Source: Cytophagales bacterium (GTDB lineage Bacteria > Bacteroidota > Bacteroidia > Cytophagales > Cyclobacteriaceae). From it: a DNA stretch of 64,000 nt. The notes below the pieces were generated by a model, which saw nothing but the letters and a program-made list of their open reading frames with translations, did not search any database and had not been told where the DNA came from. Position 1 is the first letter of the stretch, and each line of letters opens with the position of its first letter. The translations under genes were made by a program, and so were the position numbers. This document shows positions 45,754 through 55,570 of the stretch, one piece after another. The stretch is from contig JAKSDQ010000251.1 of assembly GCA_022360015.1 (NCBI GenBank), positions 1 through 64,000 of the forward strand, given 5' to 3'.

Positions 45754-47229
45754 ATGACGGAAATAATCAAGGATATTGATATAATAGAGGAAAACCATCA
45801 GGAAGCATCCATGGTATGTGAAACCATAAAAGTTTCGCAGGAGACCAATACGGGCCAGCGACGAAAACTATATATTGAAAGCTATGGTTGCCAGATGAAT
45901 TTTTCGGACTCGGAGATAGTCAGCTCCATTATGAAAAAAAATGGTTTTGACACCACTTCCGATTTTAACAAAGCAGATGTAATTTTTCTCAACACTTGCT
46001 CCATCAGGGAAAAAGCGGAACAAACAGTAAGAAACCGTTTGAGCCAGTTTAATACACTAAAAGGGAGGAAGCCTTCGCTCATGGTAGGTGTGCTGGGATG
46101 TATGGCCGAGCGCCTGAAGGAAAAATTGCTGGACCAGGAGAAGATTGTAGACCTGGTGGCCGGTCCGGACGCTTACCGCGACCTGCCTAATCTGGTGGAC
46201 GAGGTGGATAGCGGCCGGAAAGCCGTTAATACATTTTTATCCCGGGAAGAAACTTATGCGGATATTAGTCCGGTCAGGTTAAATTCCAATGGTGTCACGG
46301 CATTTATTTCAATCATGCGGGGTTGCGACAATATGTGTTCATTCTGTGTAGTACCCTTTACAAGAGGCCGGGAAAGAAGCAGGGATCCGTATTCGATTGT
46401 CAACGAAGCGCAAACACTATTCGATCAGGGATACCGGGAGGTCACATTGTTGGGGCAGAATGTAGATTCTTACAAATGGTCACCTAACACTAGTTTGAAA
46501 GGAAAGGCCCAAATTGAGAAAGCCGGGGAATCGAATGTCGTCCGTTTTTCCCAATTGCTGGAAATGGTGGCCAGGGTACATCCTGACCTTCGCGTGCGGT
46601 TTTCCACATCACATCCCAAAGACATAACCGATGATGTGCTTTACACCATGCGGAAATATGAAAATATTTGCAAATACATCCACCTGCCGGTGCAAAGTGG
46701 CAATAGCAGGGTCTTGAATTTAATGAACAGAACCTACAGCCGTGAGTGGTACCTCCAAAAAGTGGATAGCATAAAAAGCATTCTTGGGGATGCCTGTGGT
46801 ATATCTTCCGATATGATAGCAGGGTTTTGCTCAGAAACAGAAGAAGAACACCAGGATACGCTCAGCTTAATGGAATATGTAAAGTATGATTTTTCCTACA
46901 TGTTTTTCTACTCGGAGCGGCCAGGCACACTGGCTGCCAAGAAATTCAAAGATGATGTTCCCCTGGAGATCAAAAAGAGAAGGTTAAATGAGATTATTAC
47001 ACGGCAGCGGGAACATTCTTTGATGAGAAATCAATTGGATTTAAACAAAGTACACAAAGTATTGATAGAGGGTAAATCCAAAAGGTCTGCTGATTATTTA
47101 CAGGGCAGAAACAGCGCCAACAAAGTGGTGTTGTTTCCAAGGGAAAGCTATATGAAAGGCCAGTATGTAAATGTATGGGTAGAAGAATGTACGGCGGCTA
47201 CCTTAAAAGGAAGGGTCGTGGAAGGATAA
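45754..47229 (+). CDS. miaB: tRNA-2-methylthio-N6-dimethylallyladenosine synthase MiaB
   Basis: 491 aa, radical-SAM methylthiotransferase. UPF0004 domain first ([41 protein letters not shown]) with three cluster cysteines. The radical-SAM core follows with [28 protein letters not shown] domain closes the protein ([18 protein letters not shown]). It adds a methylthio group to i6A37 in tRNAs. It heads a run with the sigma-54 activator (43 bases downstream), lptE, a TPR/H1-like gene and secG. Confidence 0.97.
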   Translation: MTEIIKDIDIIEENHQEASMVCETIKVSQETNTGQRRKLYIESYGCQMNFSDSEIVSSIMKKNGFDTTSDFNKADVIFLNTCSIREKAEQTVRNRLSQFNTLKGRKPSLMVGVLGCMAERLKEKLLDQEKIVDLVAGPDAYRDLPNLVDEVDSGRKAVNTFLSREETYADISPVRLNSNGVTAFISIMRGCDNMCSFCVVPFTRGRERSRDPYSIVNEAQTLFDQGYREVTLLGQNVDSYKWSPNTSLKGKAQIEKAGESNVVRFSQLLEMVARVHPDLRVRFSTSHPKDITDDVLYTMRKYENICKYIHLPVQSGNSRVLNLMNRTYSREWYLQKVDSIKSILGDACGISSDMIAGFCSETEEEHQDTLSLMEYVKYDFSYMFFYSERPGTLAAKKFKDDVPLEIKKRRLNEIITRQREHSLMRNQLDLNKVHKVLIEGKSKRSADYLQGRNSANKVVLFPRESYMKGQYVNVWVEECTAATLKGRVVEG

Positions 47230-47272
47230 GGTACCGAATCACACCAGAGGGTTTCTTTAAACTAAGTTAGAA

Positions 47273-48529
47273 GTGACAGATTCAGAAGTATTAAGCGTAA
47301 AACAAAGGTTTGGCATCATAGGAAATTCTTCTTTGCTCAACCTTGCGATAAAAAAAGCGATACAGGTCGCCGGAACGGAAATGACGGTTTTAATTACCGG
47401 TGAAAGTGGAAGTGGTAAAGAATCATTTTCAAAAATCATACATAGCCTGAGCGCCAGGAAACATGGGCCATTCATTGCTATCAACTGTGGTGCCATACCG
47501 GAGGGAACCATGGACTCGGAATTGTTTGGCCATGAGAAAGGCGCTTTTACAGGTGCTTCGGATTCAAGAAAAGGGTATTTTGAAGTGACCAACAAGGGAA
47601 CCATATTTCTGGATGAGATCGGGGAAATGCCCATGGGCACGCAAGCGAGATTGCTGAGGGTGCTGGAAAATGGTGAGTTTATCCGGGTTGGGTCTTCAAA
47701 AGTTTTAAAAACCAGTGTCAGGGTGGTAGCGGCCACCAATGTGGACCTGTATGAAAAAGTAGAGCAGGGCAAATTCAGGGAAGATTTGTATTACCGGTTA
47801 AACACTGTGCCCATTAAAATTCCACCACTCAGGGAACGGGGCGAAGACATCTATTTGTTGTTCAGGAAATTTGCCACTGACTATTCCGAACAATACCGGG
47901 CCAAACCTATTCATCTCACGGAAGAGGCCAAATCAGTTTTACTAAGGTTTCCTTTTCCCGGTAACATCAGACAACTAAAAAATCTGGCAGAACAGATTTC
48001 TGTCCTGGAAACGAACCGGGAAATAGATATCGATACGCTGAAAAAGTACCTTCCGCCGGTAAAAAGTAATTTGCCGGCTTTGTACAAATTACAGGGAACC
48101 GGGGGGGATAAAGGGTTAAACGAAAGAGACATACTTTACAAAGTTTTATTTGAAATGAAACAGGATATGAATGATTTGAAAAAACTGGTTCATGAAGTGA
48201 TAAAGAATGAAAATTATGAAATATTAAAAGACCATTCCGAGTTATTTGAACGAATGGATAGTGATTTTGAAAAAACAGACAACAACAATACCCTGGTTAT
48301 CGAACCCAAAGCCGATAACGGTAATATATATGAAGATGAAAAAATTGAGGACGTTTACCATATTGCAGAAGAGGAAGACGAGTCCTTGTCCATAGAAAAG
48401 AAAGAAAAAGAGCTGATTATCAAAGCGTTAAAGAAAAACAATAATAAAAGAAAATATGCGGCACAGGATTTGGGGATATCGGAAAGAACTTTATACAGAA
48501 AAATAAAACAGTATGAAATCGAAGAGTAA
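47273..48529 (+). CDS. Sigma-54-dependent transcriptional activator (no receiver domain)
   Basis: 418 aa starting at GTG 47273. The AAA+ domain covers ~15-250: Walker A GESGSGKE, sigma-54-contacting loop GAFTGA, Walker B GTIFLDEIGEM and the arginine-rich sensor part (VRVVAATNVDLYEKV). A ~110-residue linker rich in charged residues leads to the C-terminal Fis-type helix-turn-helix (KRKYAAQDLGISERTLYRKI). No N-terminal sensor is present, so the linker or abundance may set activity. The Bacteroidetes homologues sit next to lptE as here. The end overlaps lptE by 17 bases. Confidence 0.93.
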   Translation: MTDSEVLSVKQRFGIIGNSSLLNLAIKKAIQVAGTEMTVLITGESGSGKESFSKIIHSLSARKHGPFIAINCGAIPEGTMDSELFGHEKGAFTGASDSRKGYFEVTNKGTIFLDEIGEMPMGTQARLLRVLENGEFIRVGSSKVLKTSVRVVAATNVDLYEKVEQGKFREDLYYRLNTVPIKIPPLRERGEDIYLLFRKFATDYSEQYRAKPIHLTEEAKSVLLRFPFPGNIRQLKNLAEQISVLETNREIDIDTLKKYLPPVKSNLPALYKLQGTGGDKGLNERDILYKVLFEMKQDMNDLKKLVHEVIKNENYEILKDHSELFERMDSDFEKTDNNNTLVIEPKADNGNIYEDEKIEDVYHIAEEEDESLSIEKKEKELIIKALKKNNNKRKYAAQDLGISERTLYRKIKQYEIEE

Positions 48530-49064
48530 TCGCATAGGCATATTTTTATCAGTTGGCTTGTTGGCGGCCATACTTTTTATGCAGGGGTGTGGTGTGTATT
48601 CATTCACAGGCACCAACATAGACTACGACAAAGTAAGCACGATTTCTATTAAGAGATTTGAGAATCTTTCCCCGGGAGGTCCTCCTACAATCACGCAAAC
48701 ATTATCCGAAGGCTTAAGGGACATTTATCAGCAAAATACACGACTGACCGTACTATCCGGCGATCAGGAAGGGGATCTGCAACTCGAAGGCGAGATTGTC
48801 GGTTACAGAACCGCCCCCTCTACCCCGCAAGCCTCCGGCAACACCGATGGTGTCGACATTGCCAGCCAGACAAGATTGACCATTACGGTGAAGGTGTCAT
48901 TTGTGAATACAACAAACGAGGACGAAGATTTTGACAGATCATTTTCATTTTTCGCTGACTTTGATAACACACAGACATTAAACTCGGTAGAAGATGCGCT
49001 GCTAGAAGAGATTTTCGAGCAGATTATTCTTGATATATTCAATGCCACTGTCGCCAATTGGTAA
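48513..49064 (+). CDS. lptE: LptE-family LPS assembly lipoprotein
   Basis: 183 aa with signal RIGIFLSVGLLAAILFMQGC, lipobox MQGC. Family marks: GVYSFTGTNIDYDKVSTISI, LSEGLRDIYQQNTRLTVL, DLQLEGEIVGYR. LptE plugs the LptD barrel that inserts LPS in the outer leaflet. It begins inside the sigma-54 activator gene, in a different frame, so translation is probably coupled. A TPR/H1-like gene follows 45 bases later. Confidence 0.88.
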   Translation: MKSKSNRIGIFLSVGLLAAILFMQGCGVYSFTGTNIDYDKVSTISIKRFENLSPGGPPTITQTLSEGLRDIYQQNTRLTVLSGDQEGDLQLEGEIVGYRTAPSTPQASGNTDGVDIASQTRLTITVKVSFVNTTNEDEDFDRSFSFFADFDNTQTLNSVEDALLEEIFEQIILDIFNATVANW

Positions 49065-49109
49065 ATTTTATTATCTTTAACATTCGTTAACTAATTAATA
49101 TTCAGTCAC

Positions 49110-50585
49110 GTGAACAAAGAGAAGCTGCTAACATTAATTAATAATCCGAAATCAATATCCCAGTTTGATTTGGGTGAGCTGGAACAATTGGTTGACCAGT
49201 ATCCATACTTCCAAATTGGCCATGCCTTGATCGCTAAAACCAAAACAGACAACAGAACCCTCGACTACCGGAATAAAATACATCTGGCAGCGATCACTAC
49301 GGCTGATAGAAATGTGTTGAAAACCCTGATAAGAAATCAGCTATTCAATCAGGCTGATACTTCGGTATCCGCAGATAGTGCGGCCTCAGAATCAGCGGCT
49401 ATAAGCCCGGAACCGGAAACTTTGGAAGATACATCAGCAGCGGAAACCGTGGCGGCTGACCAGACCATGACGGAAAAGCCCGAATGGAAAGAAGAAATAG
49501 CTGATAAGGTGTCAGAACCAACCATGGAGGAGATGACAGGGCTAAAGGTCGAACAAGAATCAGCCGATGAAAATATCAATGAGCAGGCAACAGAGGCAAG
49601 GATTGAGACAAAAGAGGCCGATACCTTTGAAAAAGCGGAAACCCCGGAGGATAAGGAAGCAGCACTGCCACTAGGCGATTTGGACATTAAGAAGTCCCTG
49701 GATACCGATAAGACCAAACTCAGTATAACCGACGATACAAAAAAAGAGGATGACAGCAAGGATAACCTGTACAAAGAACTGGAGGAAAACCTGAGGTCAT
49801 TACAACAAAGTAAGGCCAAAACCGCTCACGAGGCTGAAAAAACCGAACCTCCCAAGAAGAAGACCACAACCGCCTCAGCAAGTACTACGGACAAAAAGTC
49901 CACTACTACCAAGGCATCCTCCACCAAGTCTGCACCCGCTAAAACGAGTGCAAAGACAGCAACGGGGAGAAGCAGCCGTACATCGACAAAAACCACGACT
50001 TCGAAAAGTACCACAACAAGAACGTCGGCCAAAACTACGTCGGCCAGTACACGGAAAACTGCCGCTACAAAGACCGGCACTACCAAAAAGGCTGCAACCA
50101 AAGCGCAGACAGGTACTGCAAAAAAGACGGCAGCTTCAACAAAAGCTACCACCCAAAAAGCGGCAAGCAAGACCAGCACCGCAAAAGCAAAGCCAGCTTC
50201 GGTAAAAAAGACCGAAACATCTAAAAAAAAACTCAAAAAAACCGTAGAGAAGGATCAGGATAAAGCGTCAAAAAAAAAGGATAAAAACTCCGGCCGGAAC
50301 GAAAACATGCATAAACAAACCGAAATCATAGAGGAGTTTATTAAAAAAGAGCCGACAATTTCCAAACCTAAGCCTGTAAAAGGGCAAGACAATGTACCAC
50401 AGGAGGATTTATCTTTGAAAAGTGTTGAAATCAAAGAAGACCTGATCTCAGAAAACCTGGCCATCATCATGGAAAAACAGGGCAAAATTCAAAAAGCCAA
50501 GGACATTTATAAAAAATTAATTTGGAAGTTTCCCCAAAAAAAAGCTTACTTTGCATCACGGATCGAAGAATTAGAAAGATCATAA
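49110..50585 (+). CDS. Conserved protein with histone-H1-like Lys/Thr/Ala-rich middle and TPR-like ends
   Basis: 491 aa from GTG 49110. Residues 1-75 form a helical domain typical of Bacteroidetes (SQFDLGELEQLVDQYPYFQIG). An acidic linker follows (~90-235). Residues ~240-395 are a low-complexity stretch of K, T, A and S (units TTTKASSTKSAPAKT, KKAATKAQTGTAKKT) like histone H1. The last ~80 residues are conserved again and TPR-like (ENLAIIMEKQGKIQKAKDIY). So a DNA-binding role is possible but the ends look like a protein-protein scaffold. It sits 45 bases after lptE and 1 base before secG. Confidence 0.8.
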   Translation: MNKEKLLTLINNPKSISQFDLGELEQLVDQYPYFQIGHALIAKTKTDNRTLDYRNKIHLAAITTADRNVLKTLIRNQLFNQADTSVSADSAASESAAISPEPETLEDTSAAETVAADQTMTEKPEWKEEIADKVSEPTMEEMTGLKVEQESADENINEQATEARIETKEADTFEKAETPEDKEAALPLGDLDIKKSLDTDKTKLSITDDTKKEDDSKDNLYKELEENLRSLQQSKAKTAHEAEKTEPPKKKTTTASASTTDKKSTTTKASSTKSAPAKTSAKTATGRSSRTSTKTTTSKSTTTRTSAKTTSASTRKTAATKTGTTKKAATKAQTGTAKKTAASTKATTQKAASKTSTAKAKPASVKKTETSKKKLKKTVEKDQDKASKKKDKNSGRNENMHKQTEIIEEFIKKEPTISKPKPVKGQDNVPQEDLSLKSVEIKEDLISENLAIIMEKQGKIQKAKDIYKKLIWKFPQKKAYFASRIEELERS

Positions 50586-50586
50586 C

Positions 50587-51000
50587 ATGGTACCACTCAT
50601 AATAATCATAACAATTATCTGTTTTCTGTTAATTTTGGTGATTTTGGCACAAAACTCCAAGGGCGGTGGGCTATCCAGTCAGTTCGGAGGATCTTCCACC
50701 AGTCAATTGATCGGTGTAAAAAAAACAGGGGATTTTCTGGAAAAATTTACCTGGGGATTGGCCATAGCATTGCTGGTACTTACTTTATCCACGGATTTTT
50801 TAATACACAACGACGGAGACAGTGCCGATGTAACCACTAGTCCGAATATTGAAAAAGCCCAGGATCGTACGATAGTGCCCCCAACTGATCTCAATATTGA
50901 GCCGGCAGGTGAAACCGAAGATACCGGTCAATCAGGCGGTGAGGAGAACAGCGGCGGAACCGGCGAAGGAGATAGTGGCGGTACTGAAAACGAACAATAG
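50587..51000 (+). CDS. secG: Preprotein translocase subunit SecG
   Basis: 137 aa. Two membrane helices: VPLIIIITIICFLLILVILA, and WGLAIALLVLTLSTDFLI, joined by the signature loop QNSKGGGLSSQFGG. SecG assists SecYEG export in the inner membrane. The C-terminal ~45 residues are acidic and Gly/Glu-rich (GQSGGEENSGGTGEGDSGG), longer than in E. coli but common in this phylum. It closes the miaB-lptE-secG run. Its start follows the stop of the upstream gene by one base. Confidence 0.93.
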   Translation: MVPLIIIITIICFLLILVILAQNSKGGGLSSQFGGSSTSQLIGVKKTGDFLEKFTWGLAIALLVLTLSTDFLIHNDGDSADVTTSPNIEKAQDRTIVPPTDLNIEPAGETEDTGQSGGEENSGGTGEGDSGGTENEQ

Positions 51001-51040
51001 TACAATCCGAACTTTGGTCAATTGTCTGATCTAGGGGAAT

Positions 51041-51110
51041 TTTGTGGTTAATCATTTTTCACCACAGAGGCACAAAGACACAAAGATTCTTGTCGAAAGT
51101 GTTGTGCAAC
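51041..51110. repeat. Dispersed palindromic repeat, copy C (one arm shortened)
   Basis: The arm 51061-51085 is full-length (ACCACAGAGGCACAAAGACA, then CAAAG), but only TTTGTGGT (51041-51048) remains of the other arm. The GTTGTGCAAC box at 51101-51110 lies exactly 15 bases beyond, as in copies B and D. Confidence 0.8.
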
Positions 51111-51183
51111 AGTTGTGATAGGGTAAGCTTAGCTCATAGTACCAGGTGAGCAATACCGGGCTGAAAGCAATCTGGGTCAGGCA

Positions 51184-51386
51184 GTGAACAGTTTTGCTGT
51201 GCTAGCTGTTGTCTTGGGTTGTTTGGTATTGCAAAATTGAGTTTTGCGAAAAAAATCAAACCAATTGGAATTCGAAAAGTAATGGGTGCCGAAACATCAG
51301 GGCTCATCATGCTTCTGCTAAAAGACTATTCAAGGCTGGTGATTGCCGCAGTTTTAATTGGAATTCCAAATGCTCAAGTCGTGTAA
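51184..51386 (+). pseudogene. Remnant of an FtsX/MacB-type ABC-transporter permease
   Basis: The frame from 51237 reads LSFAKKIKPIGIRKVMGAET, then SGLIMLLLKDYSRLVIAAVLIGIPNA and a stop at 51384. This is the typical segment of Bacteroidetes FtsX-like permeases (KEIGIRKVLGA, then LLxKDF and a helix). A part just upstream, NSFAVLAVVLGCL (51187-51225), fits the preceding helix in a different frame, so a frameshift divides them. Only about 65 codons of a protein of ~800 remain. It lies between copy C of the repeat and the end of the truncated Crp gene. Confidence 0.7.
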
Positions 51387-51457
51387 CACCCACGAGCCAC
51401 TTGCGCCAGTTCATAATTCGGTAGAGATTTTAATAGCTGTATAAAATCGATTGCGTT

Positions 51458-52018
51458 TTATCGCTTCATACTGGAGGCCACTGTCTGCCGGGAAGCGCCA
51501 ACAAGATCCGCTATGTCTTTTTGTGTTAACAGCTCGAAAATGTCATAGTGATGGTTCTTCTTCAACTGCTCCTTTAATTTGGAAATTCTGGATTTTATAT
51601 TGCGGGAACTGATATGGAAAAGCCTGGTTTCGGCACGGCACCAACGATCAACCACATATTGGTTAAACCACTCCGACATGACCGGGTCATGAACTATCAT
51701 TTTTTTGAAAAACTTTAATTCATAAACCCTCAAAATCACTGGTGTCAATGTCTTGGCAAATTCAAAGAACTTACCATTCAGGTAATGAAAGTTACCGAAT
51801 ATATCCGGTTTTCCAAGCACATCATATACTACCTCCTCCCCTTCTGATGAATAACTGCCGAGCTTAATCCCTCCCTCCAAAATTTCGAAGATATAATGAA
51901 AATCATCTACCGGCAGATATACATAACTGCCAGCACCTATCTCCCTTCCGGTGACATATTTATCGACCTCCTCCTTATAATTTTGTGACAGGTATTTATA
52001 AAAGTCAAGTCTTTCCAT
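51458..52018 (-). CDS. Crp/Fnr-family regulator with short C-terminus
   Basis: 186 aa. The cyclic-nucleotide-binding-like barrel is at ~20-120 (GAGSYVYLPVDDFHYIFEILEGGIKLGSYS, interrupted by helices). The winged-helix part shows KDIADLVGASRQTVASSMKR, where the recognition helix is the last thing before the stop. Crp proteins normally go on for some 20 residues with a wing. The next codons downstream, past the TAA, do not restore it clearly. So the gene is probably shortened, and DNA binding may be impaired. It is next to the FtsX remnant. Confidence 0.8.
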   Translation of the reverse strand: MERLDFYKYLSQNYKEEVDKYVTGREIGAGSYVYLPVDDFHYIFEILEGGIKLGSYSSEGEEVVYDVLGKPDIFGNFHYLNGKFFEFAKTLTPVILRVYELKFFKKMIVHDPVMSEWFNQYVVDRWCRAETRLFHISSRNIKSRISKLKEQLKKNHHYDIFELLTQKDIADLVGASRQTVASSMKR

Positions 52019-52233
52019 TTCCCCTGTTGATCTGCCCTGTTAAAATTAAATCATATTTATTTCGCAGATGGTACAGGAAGATTAATTTATTTTTAAGTTT
52101 TTTTTATCGGCATAAAGCAAATTCGAAAAGGTTACAGGGTCAAAAATCTTTTATGCAAGGATGTCATGATAATGAAAATAAAAATGAATGCTAAACCTGT
52201 AAACAAGTAGCTTGTTTTTATGGGATCACTTTT

Positions 52234-55200
52234 TCAGTTGAACGTGTACCGGGCACCCAATTGTAGTCTCCATGGTATTCCTCCGATGGGTTCGGCGCCG
52301 GCGCCGGTTTGTACATTGTAACTGTATCTTTGCGTTACCTGGTCAAAGCCTGTAATCCTCATGAAATCCCTTCTGCGGCCAAAATTGTTGTCATTGCCCC
52401 AATCCCGGTTCAATAGATTGGCAAAATTGAAAAGATCGGCCGATAGCTCCAGCCCGTGTTTTGAGTTCAGGAAATTAAACCTTTTGACTAATCTTAAGTC
52501 AATCGTTGCCGCAAAGGGATTTTTTCCCCCGTTTCTTTCGGCAAAACCTCCAAAGCTCTCCCTGAGATAGTCTTTGAAGTTATCAGGAGTATCCGGATCG
52601 GACAATATTTCATTATAACCTGCGCTAATTTCTGTGGGAGTTTCAGGATCATTGGGGTCAAAGATATAGGCAATGTCATTTCTTAGATTGAAATCCCCGT
52701 TGGCACTTGTGTTGTCATCCACATGCAGGGAAAACCTGGTTCCGCCGGTTCCCACAACAGTCAGACCAAGCACAAATCCTTTCCAGCCTGGAGTGGCACC
52801 GTTGAGTACCACCTTGTTGGAAAAATGATTGTCCGAAAACCCGTCATTAAGACTCCTGGGATCGCCTTCCACAGGTAAAAAGGTCGAAGTATTGGCAACA
52901 CAGCAGTTGTAGGAAGAGTTATCCCTGGCCCTGTTGAATGTATAGCTGGCACTGAGGTAGCCGTCCTCTCCCAGTCTGGCCGTGCCTTCGAGAATCAGGG
53001 CCATCTGGTTGAGCTTTCCATCTGAAGTCAGTACGAGTGTTCTTCCCACCTGATCGGATTTCCTTGAATTAGTCCAATCCACAATCCCATTATTACTGAT
53101 CGTTTCAGCCGGCACAAATACCGGCCGCCCTTCCCCAGGAACTACAAAGTACGGATCATCTACGAGGTTGGCTTCCTGGTAGACATAATTATTGATGGTT
53201 CTGCTAATTAATGCATTGATCCCCAAAGTAAACCTGTCGCCAAAAAAACGGGTATAGTTGATATTGGCTTTCATAACAGTCGGCACCTCAAAATTAGGGC
53301 TTACTGCATTGATAGTGGAAAAGGGTTGCTCGCCCGGGGGAATGCCAGGTACGGAGGAAGGATCCTGCCGGTAAGCCACAAAGTCGGGAAAAGGCACTGC
53401 GTCGCCGGAAACGTCAATAGCACCCAGCAGTACCCCACTGTTTTGAATATTGTTTACCTGAGCGTAATAGTGGGGTTGTGCGGAAAAGAAGCCACCACCT
53501 AATTTAAGAATATCGGTATCCCTTCCTTTTACATTCCAGGTTAATTGAAAACGCGGTTGGATATTATCCCAGTCCGAAGGTTTTTCATCGGTCCGGATGC
53601 CTAATTCATCAAAAACGGTTTGATTAAAATCAGCCGCATCATTGAAAATGGTAGCATCCCACCGCAAGCCAAACACTGTGGTTAAATCAGGATGCGGGTT
53701 AAACGCCACTTGACCGAAAAGCGAAAGATCTACCACCGTTTGATTCACAACCGGCAATCCCCGTAATGGAACTTCCCTTGCATAACGGTTGGGTGTCATA
53801 TTATCAAAATCATCCAAAGTGTTGAAAAAGAACCGTCCGTTTTGCTCATTGGATAACAGGGTTTCCAGGAAGGTAATCATATTATCGGTTCCAAAAGTAA
53901 AGTTAAATTTACCTGTACTCAAATAGGAGGTATTGGTGAAGTGAAGCTGGTTTTCCCTGTTGGTTTCCGGCGTAAACCGCTGCCCGCCAAGTTGCACGGT
54001 AATATTTCGGTTACGGCCATTGGGCAAGTCCGATCTGACAAATACTATGGCCCTTGGGATATTGCTGCCTGGCAACTGACCACTTGGTACAAAGGCCCGT
54101 TCCGCATGCTGATACTGTAATTTAAGTTCGTTGGTAAAAGCCGGGGTAAATGCGGAACGCAGGGAAACAAGTGTACTGTTCTCCTCTGAAGAAAAATCAG
54201 ACCAGGATTCTGCCAGTTCGATATTAGAGTTGTCACTAACGCTAAAGGGATTATCCCATTTATTCCAATTATTCCGCAGTGTCAATCTATGCTTATCATT
54301 GATCTGCCAGTCCAACCGGAGAAAAAAAGTGTTGGCGGTTGTTTTCCTGTCAAACTCACCTACTTGTCGATCATCACTTACGCCATATTTACTTCTGGCA
54401 ATTTGCAGAAACCGGTCCAGGTTTTCCTGGGTAATGCCTATGCGATTTTCGTCTTCTTCATTGATAATATCGGCGATGCCAACCGGCTCTCCGGCATCTT
54501 GCCTTTCATATACGGCATAAAAGTGAAGTTTATCCTTTATAACGGGACCGCCTACGCTGAACCCATATTGGGAGTTATAAAAGTCAGCCGTTCTGCTTTC
54601 CCCACGAATATTCAAATCACTTTGCAAAGCGTCTGCCCTGTGATAAAAAAAGATACTGCCTTCAACATGGTTGGAACCGGATTTTGTTACCGCGTTAATA
54701 GCACCTCCCCCCTGGCGCCCCTGGGTAACGTCATAATCATTGGTAGATACTTCAAATTCCCTGATAGCCTCCTGAGAAATGGTATACGGTCCACGGCCAA
54801 TTTCTCCCGCCGTTAATTGATTCCGGGCATTAACACCATCTACAGTAACATTGGTGGAGGTCCTTCGCTGACCACCCAGGTTAATGCTGCCTCCTCCCTG
54901 CAATGGGGATAAGCTGGTCAGCCTGGTAAAATTACGGCCTTCTGTAGGTAGATTTTTAATCTGTTGAGAGGAAATAGCAGTAACACCCCCCATCTTTTCT
55001 ACCCTGGCGGAAAGTCCCTGGGCTGAAACCACCACTTCTTCCAACTGCGTAGTATTTTGTGTCAGTTGCAGATCAATCCGGATTCTGTCTCCCTGATTGA
55101 CCATGTATCCGGTCTTTTTTTTCTCGCCATAGCCTATGAATGTGGCCGACACCGTATAGGGTCCCCCTAAGGGCAATTGCCTGAATTGAAAATCTCCGTT

Positions 55201-55401
55201 GGGATGAGCAATTGTACCCGTGGTAAATCCTGTCGCCGTATTTCTGATGATAACCGAGGCCCCGGGTAACCCTTCCCCGCTTTCGTCCAGAATCCTGCCG
55301 GTTATAGCGGCATTGGTAGCCTGACCATAAGTATTATAATACAGGAAAATGCTAAAAATCCCCATCAATAAGATTCCGGCAACATATCTTTTGGTAACCA
55401 T
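52234..55401 (-). CDS. Oar-like TonB-dependent outer-membrane receptor
   Basis: 1055 aa. Signal peptide ends near YGQ; a carboxypeptidase-like regulatory domain at ~28-115 (ITGRILDESGEGLPGASVII) precedes the plug (~125-240: NLPTEGRNFTRLTSLSPLQG, VTVDGVNARNQ, GGAINAVTKSGSNHVEGSIF). The rest is the 22-strand barrel and the protein ends in an aromatic strand (RLQLGARYTFN). This type is often called OmpA-related or Oar, linked to adhesion, protease substrates or social behaviour, not to simple siderophores. It has no SusD partner next to it. It is monocistronic. Confidence 0.93.
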   Translation of the reverse strand: MVTKRYVAGILLMGIFSIFLYYNTYGQATNAAITGRILDESGEGLPGASVIIRNTATGFTTGTIAHPNGDFQFRQLPLGGPYTVSATFIGYGEKKKTGYMVNQGDRIRIDLQLTQNTTQLEEVVVSAQGLSARVEKMGGVTAISSQQIKNLPTEGRNFTRLTSLSPLQGGGSINLGGQRRTSTNVTVDGVNARNQLTAGEIGRGPYTISQEAIREFEVSTNDYDVTQGRQGGGAINAVTKSGSNHVEGSIFFYHRADALQSDLNIRGESRTADFYNSQYGFSVGGPVIKDKLHFYAVYERQDAGEPVGIADIINEEDENRIGITQENLDRFLQIARSKYGVSDDRQVGEFDRKTTANTFFLRLDWQINDKHRLTLRNNWNKWDNPFSVSDNSNIELAESWSDFSSEENSTLVSLRSAFTPAFTNELKLQYQHAERAFVPSGQLPGSNIPRAIVFVRSDLPNGRNRNITVQLGGQRFTPETNRENQLHFTNTSYLSTGKFNFTFGTDNMITFLETLLSNEQNGRFFFNTLDDFDNMTPNRYAREVPLRGLPVVNQTVVDLSLFGQVAFNPHPDLTTVFGLRWDATIFNDAADFNQTVFDELGIRTDEKPSDWDNIQPRFQLTWNVKGRDTDILKLGGGFFSAQPHYYAQVNNIQNSGVLLGAIDVSGDAVPFPDFVAYRQDPSSVPGIPPGEQPFSTINAVSPNFEVPTVMKANINYTRFFGDRFTLGINALISRTINNYVYQEANLVDDPYFVVPGEGRPVFVPAETISNNGIVDWTNSRKSDQVGRTLVLTSDGKLNQMALILEGTARLGEDGYLSASYTFNRARDNSSYNCCVANTSTFLPVEGDPRSLNDGFSDNHFSNKVVLNGATPGWKGFVLGLTVVGTGGTRFSLHVDDNTSANGDFNLRNDIAYIFDPNDPETPTEISAGYNEILSDPDTPDNFKDYLRESFGGFAERNGGKNPFAATIDLRLVKRFNFLNSKHGLELSADLFNFANLLNRDWGNDNNFGRRRDFMRITGFDQVTQRYSYNVQTGAGAEPIGGIPWRLQLGARYTFN

Positions 55402-55570
55402 TTCTGCTTAAAGTTTAGTGTTAGAAATATCAGAATTATGGTCACTAATTTATTGTCACCGGCTCCGGCTTAAATGTTAAATTTTAACAATCCACAATCT
55501 TTAACAGAGCCTTAACACTACGTTCATCTTTCTTAATACCTCACACTCACACCCAAACCCAAACTCACTC

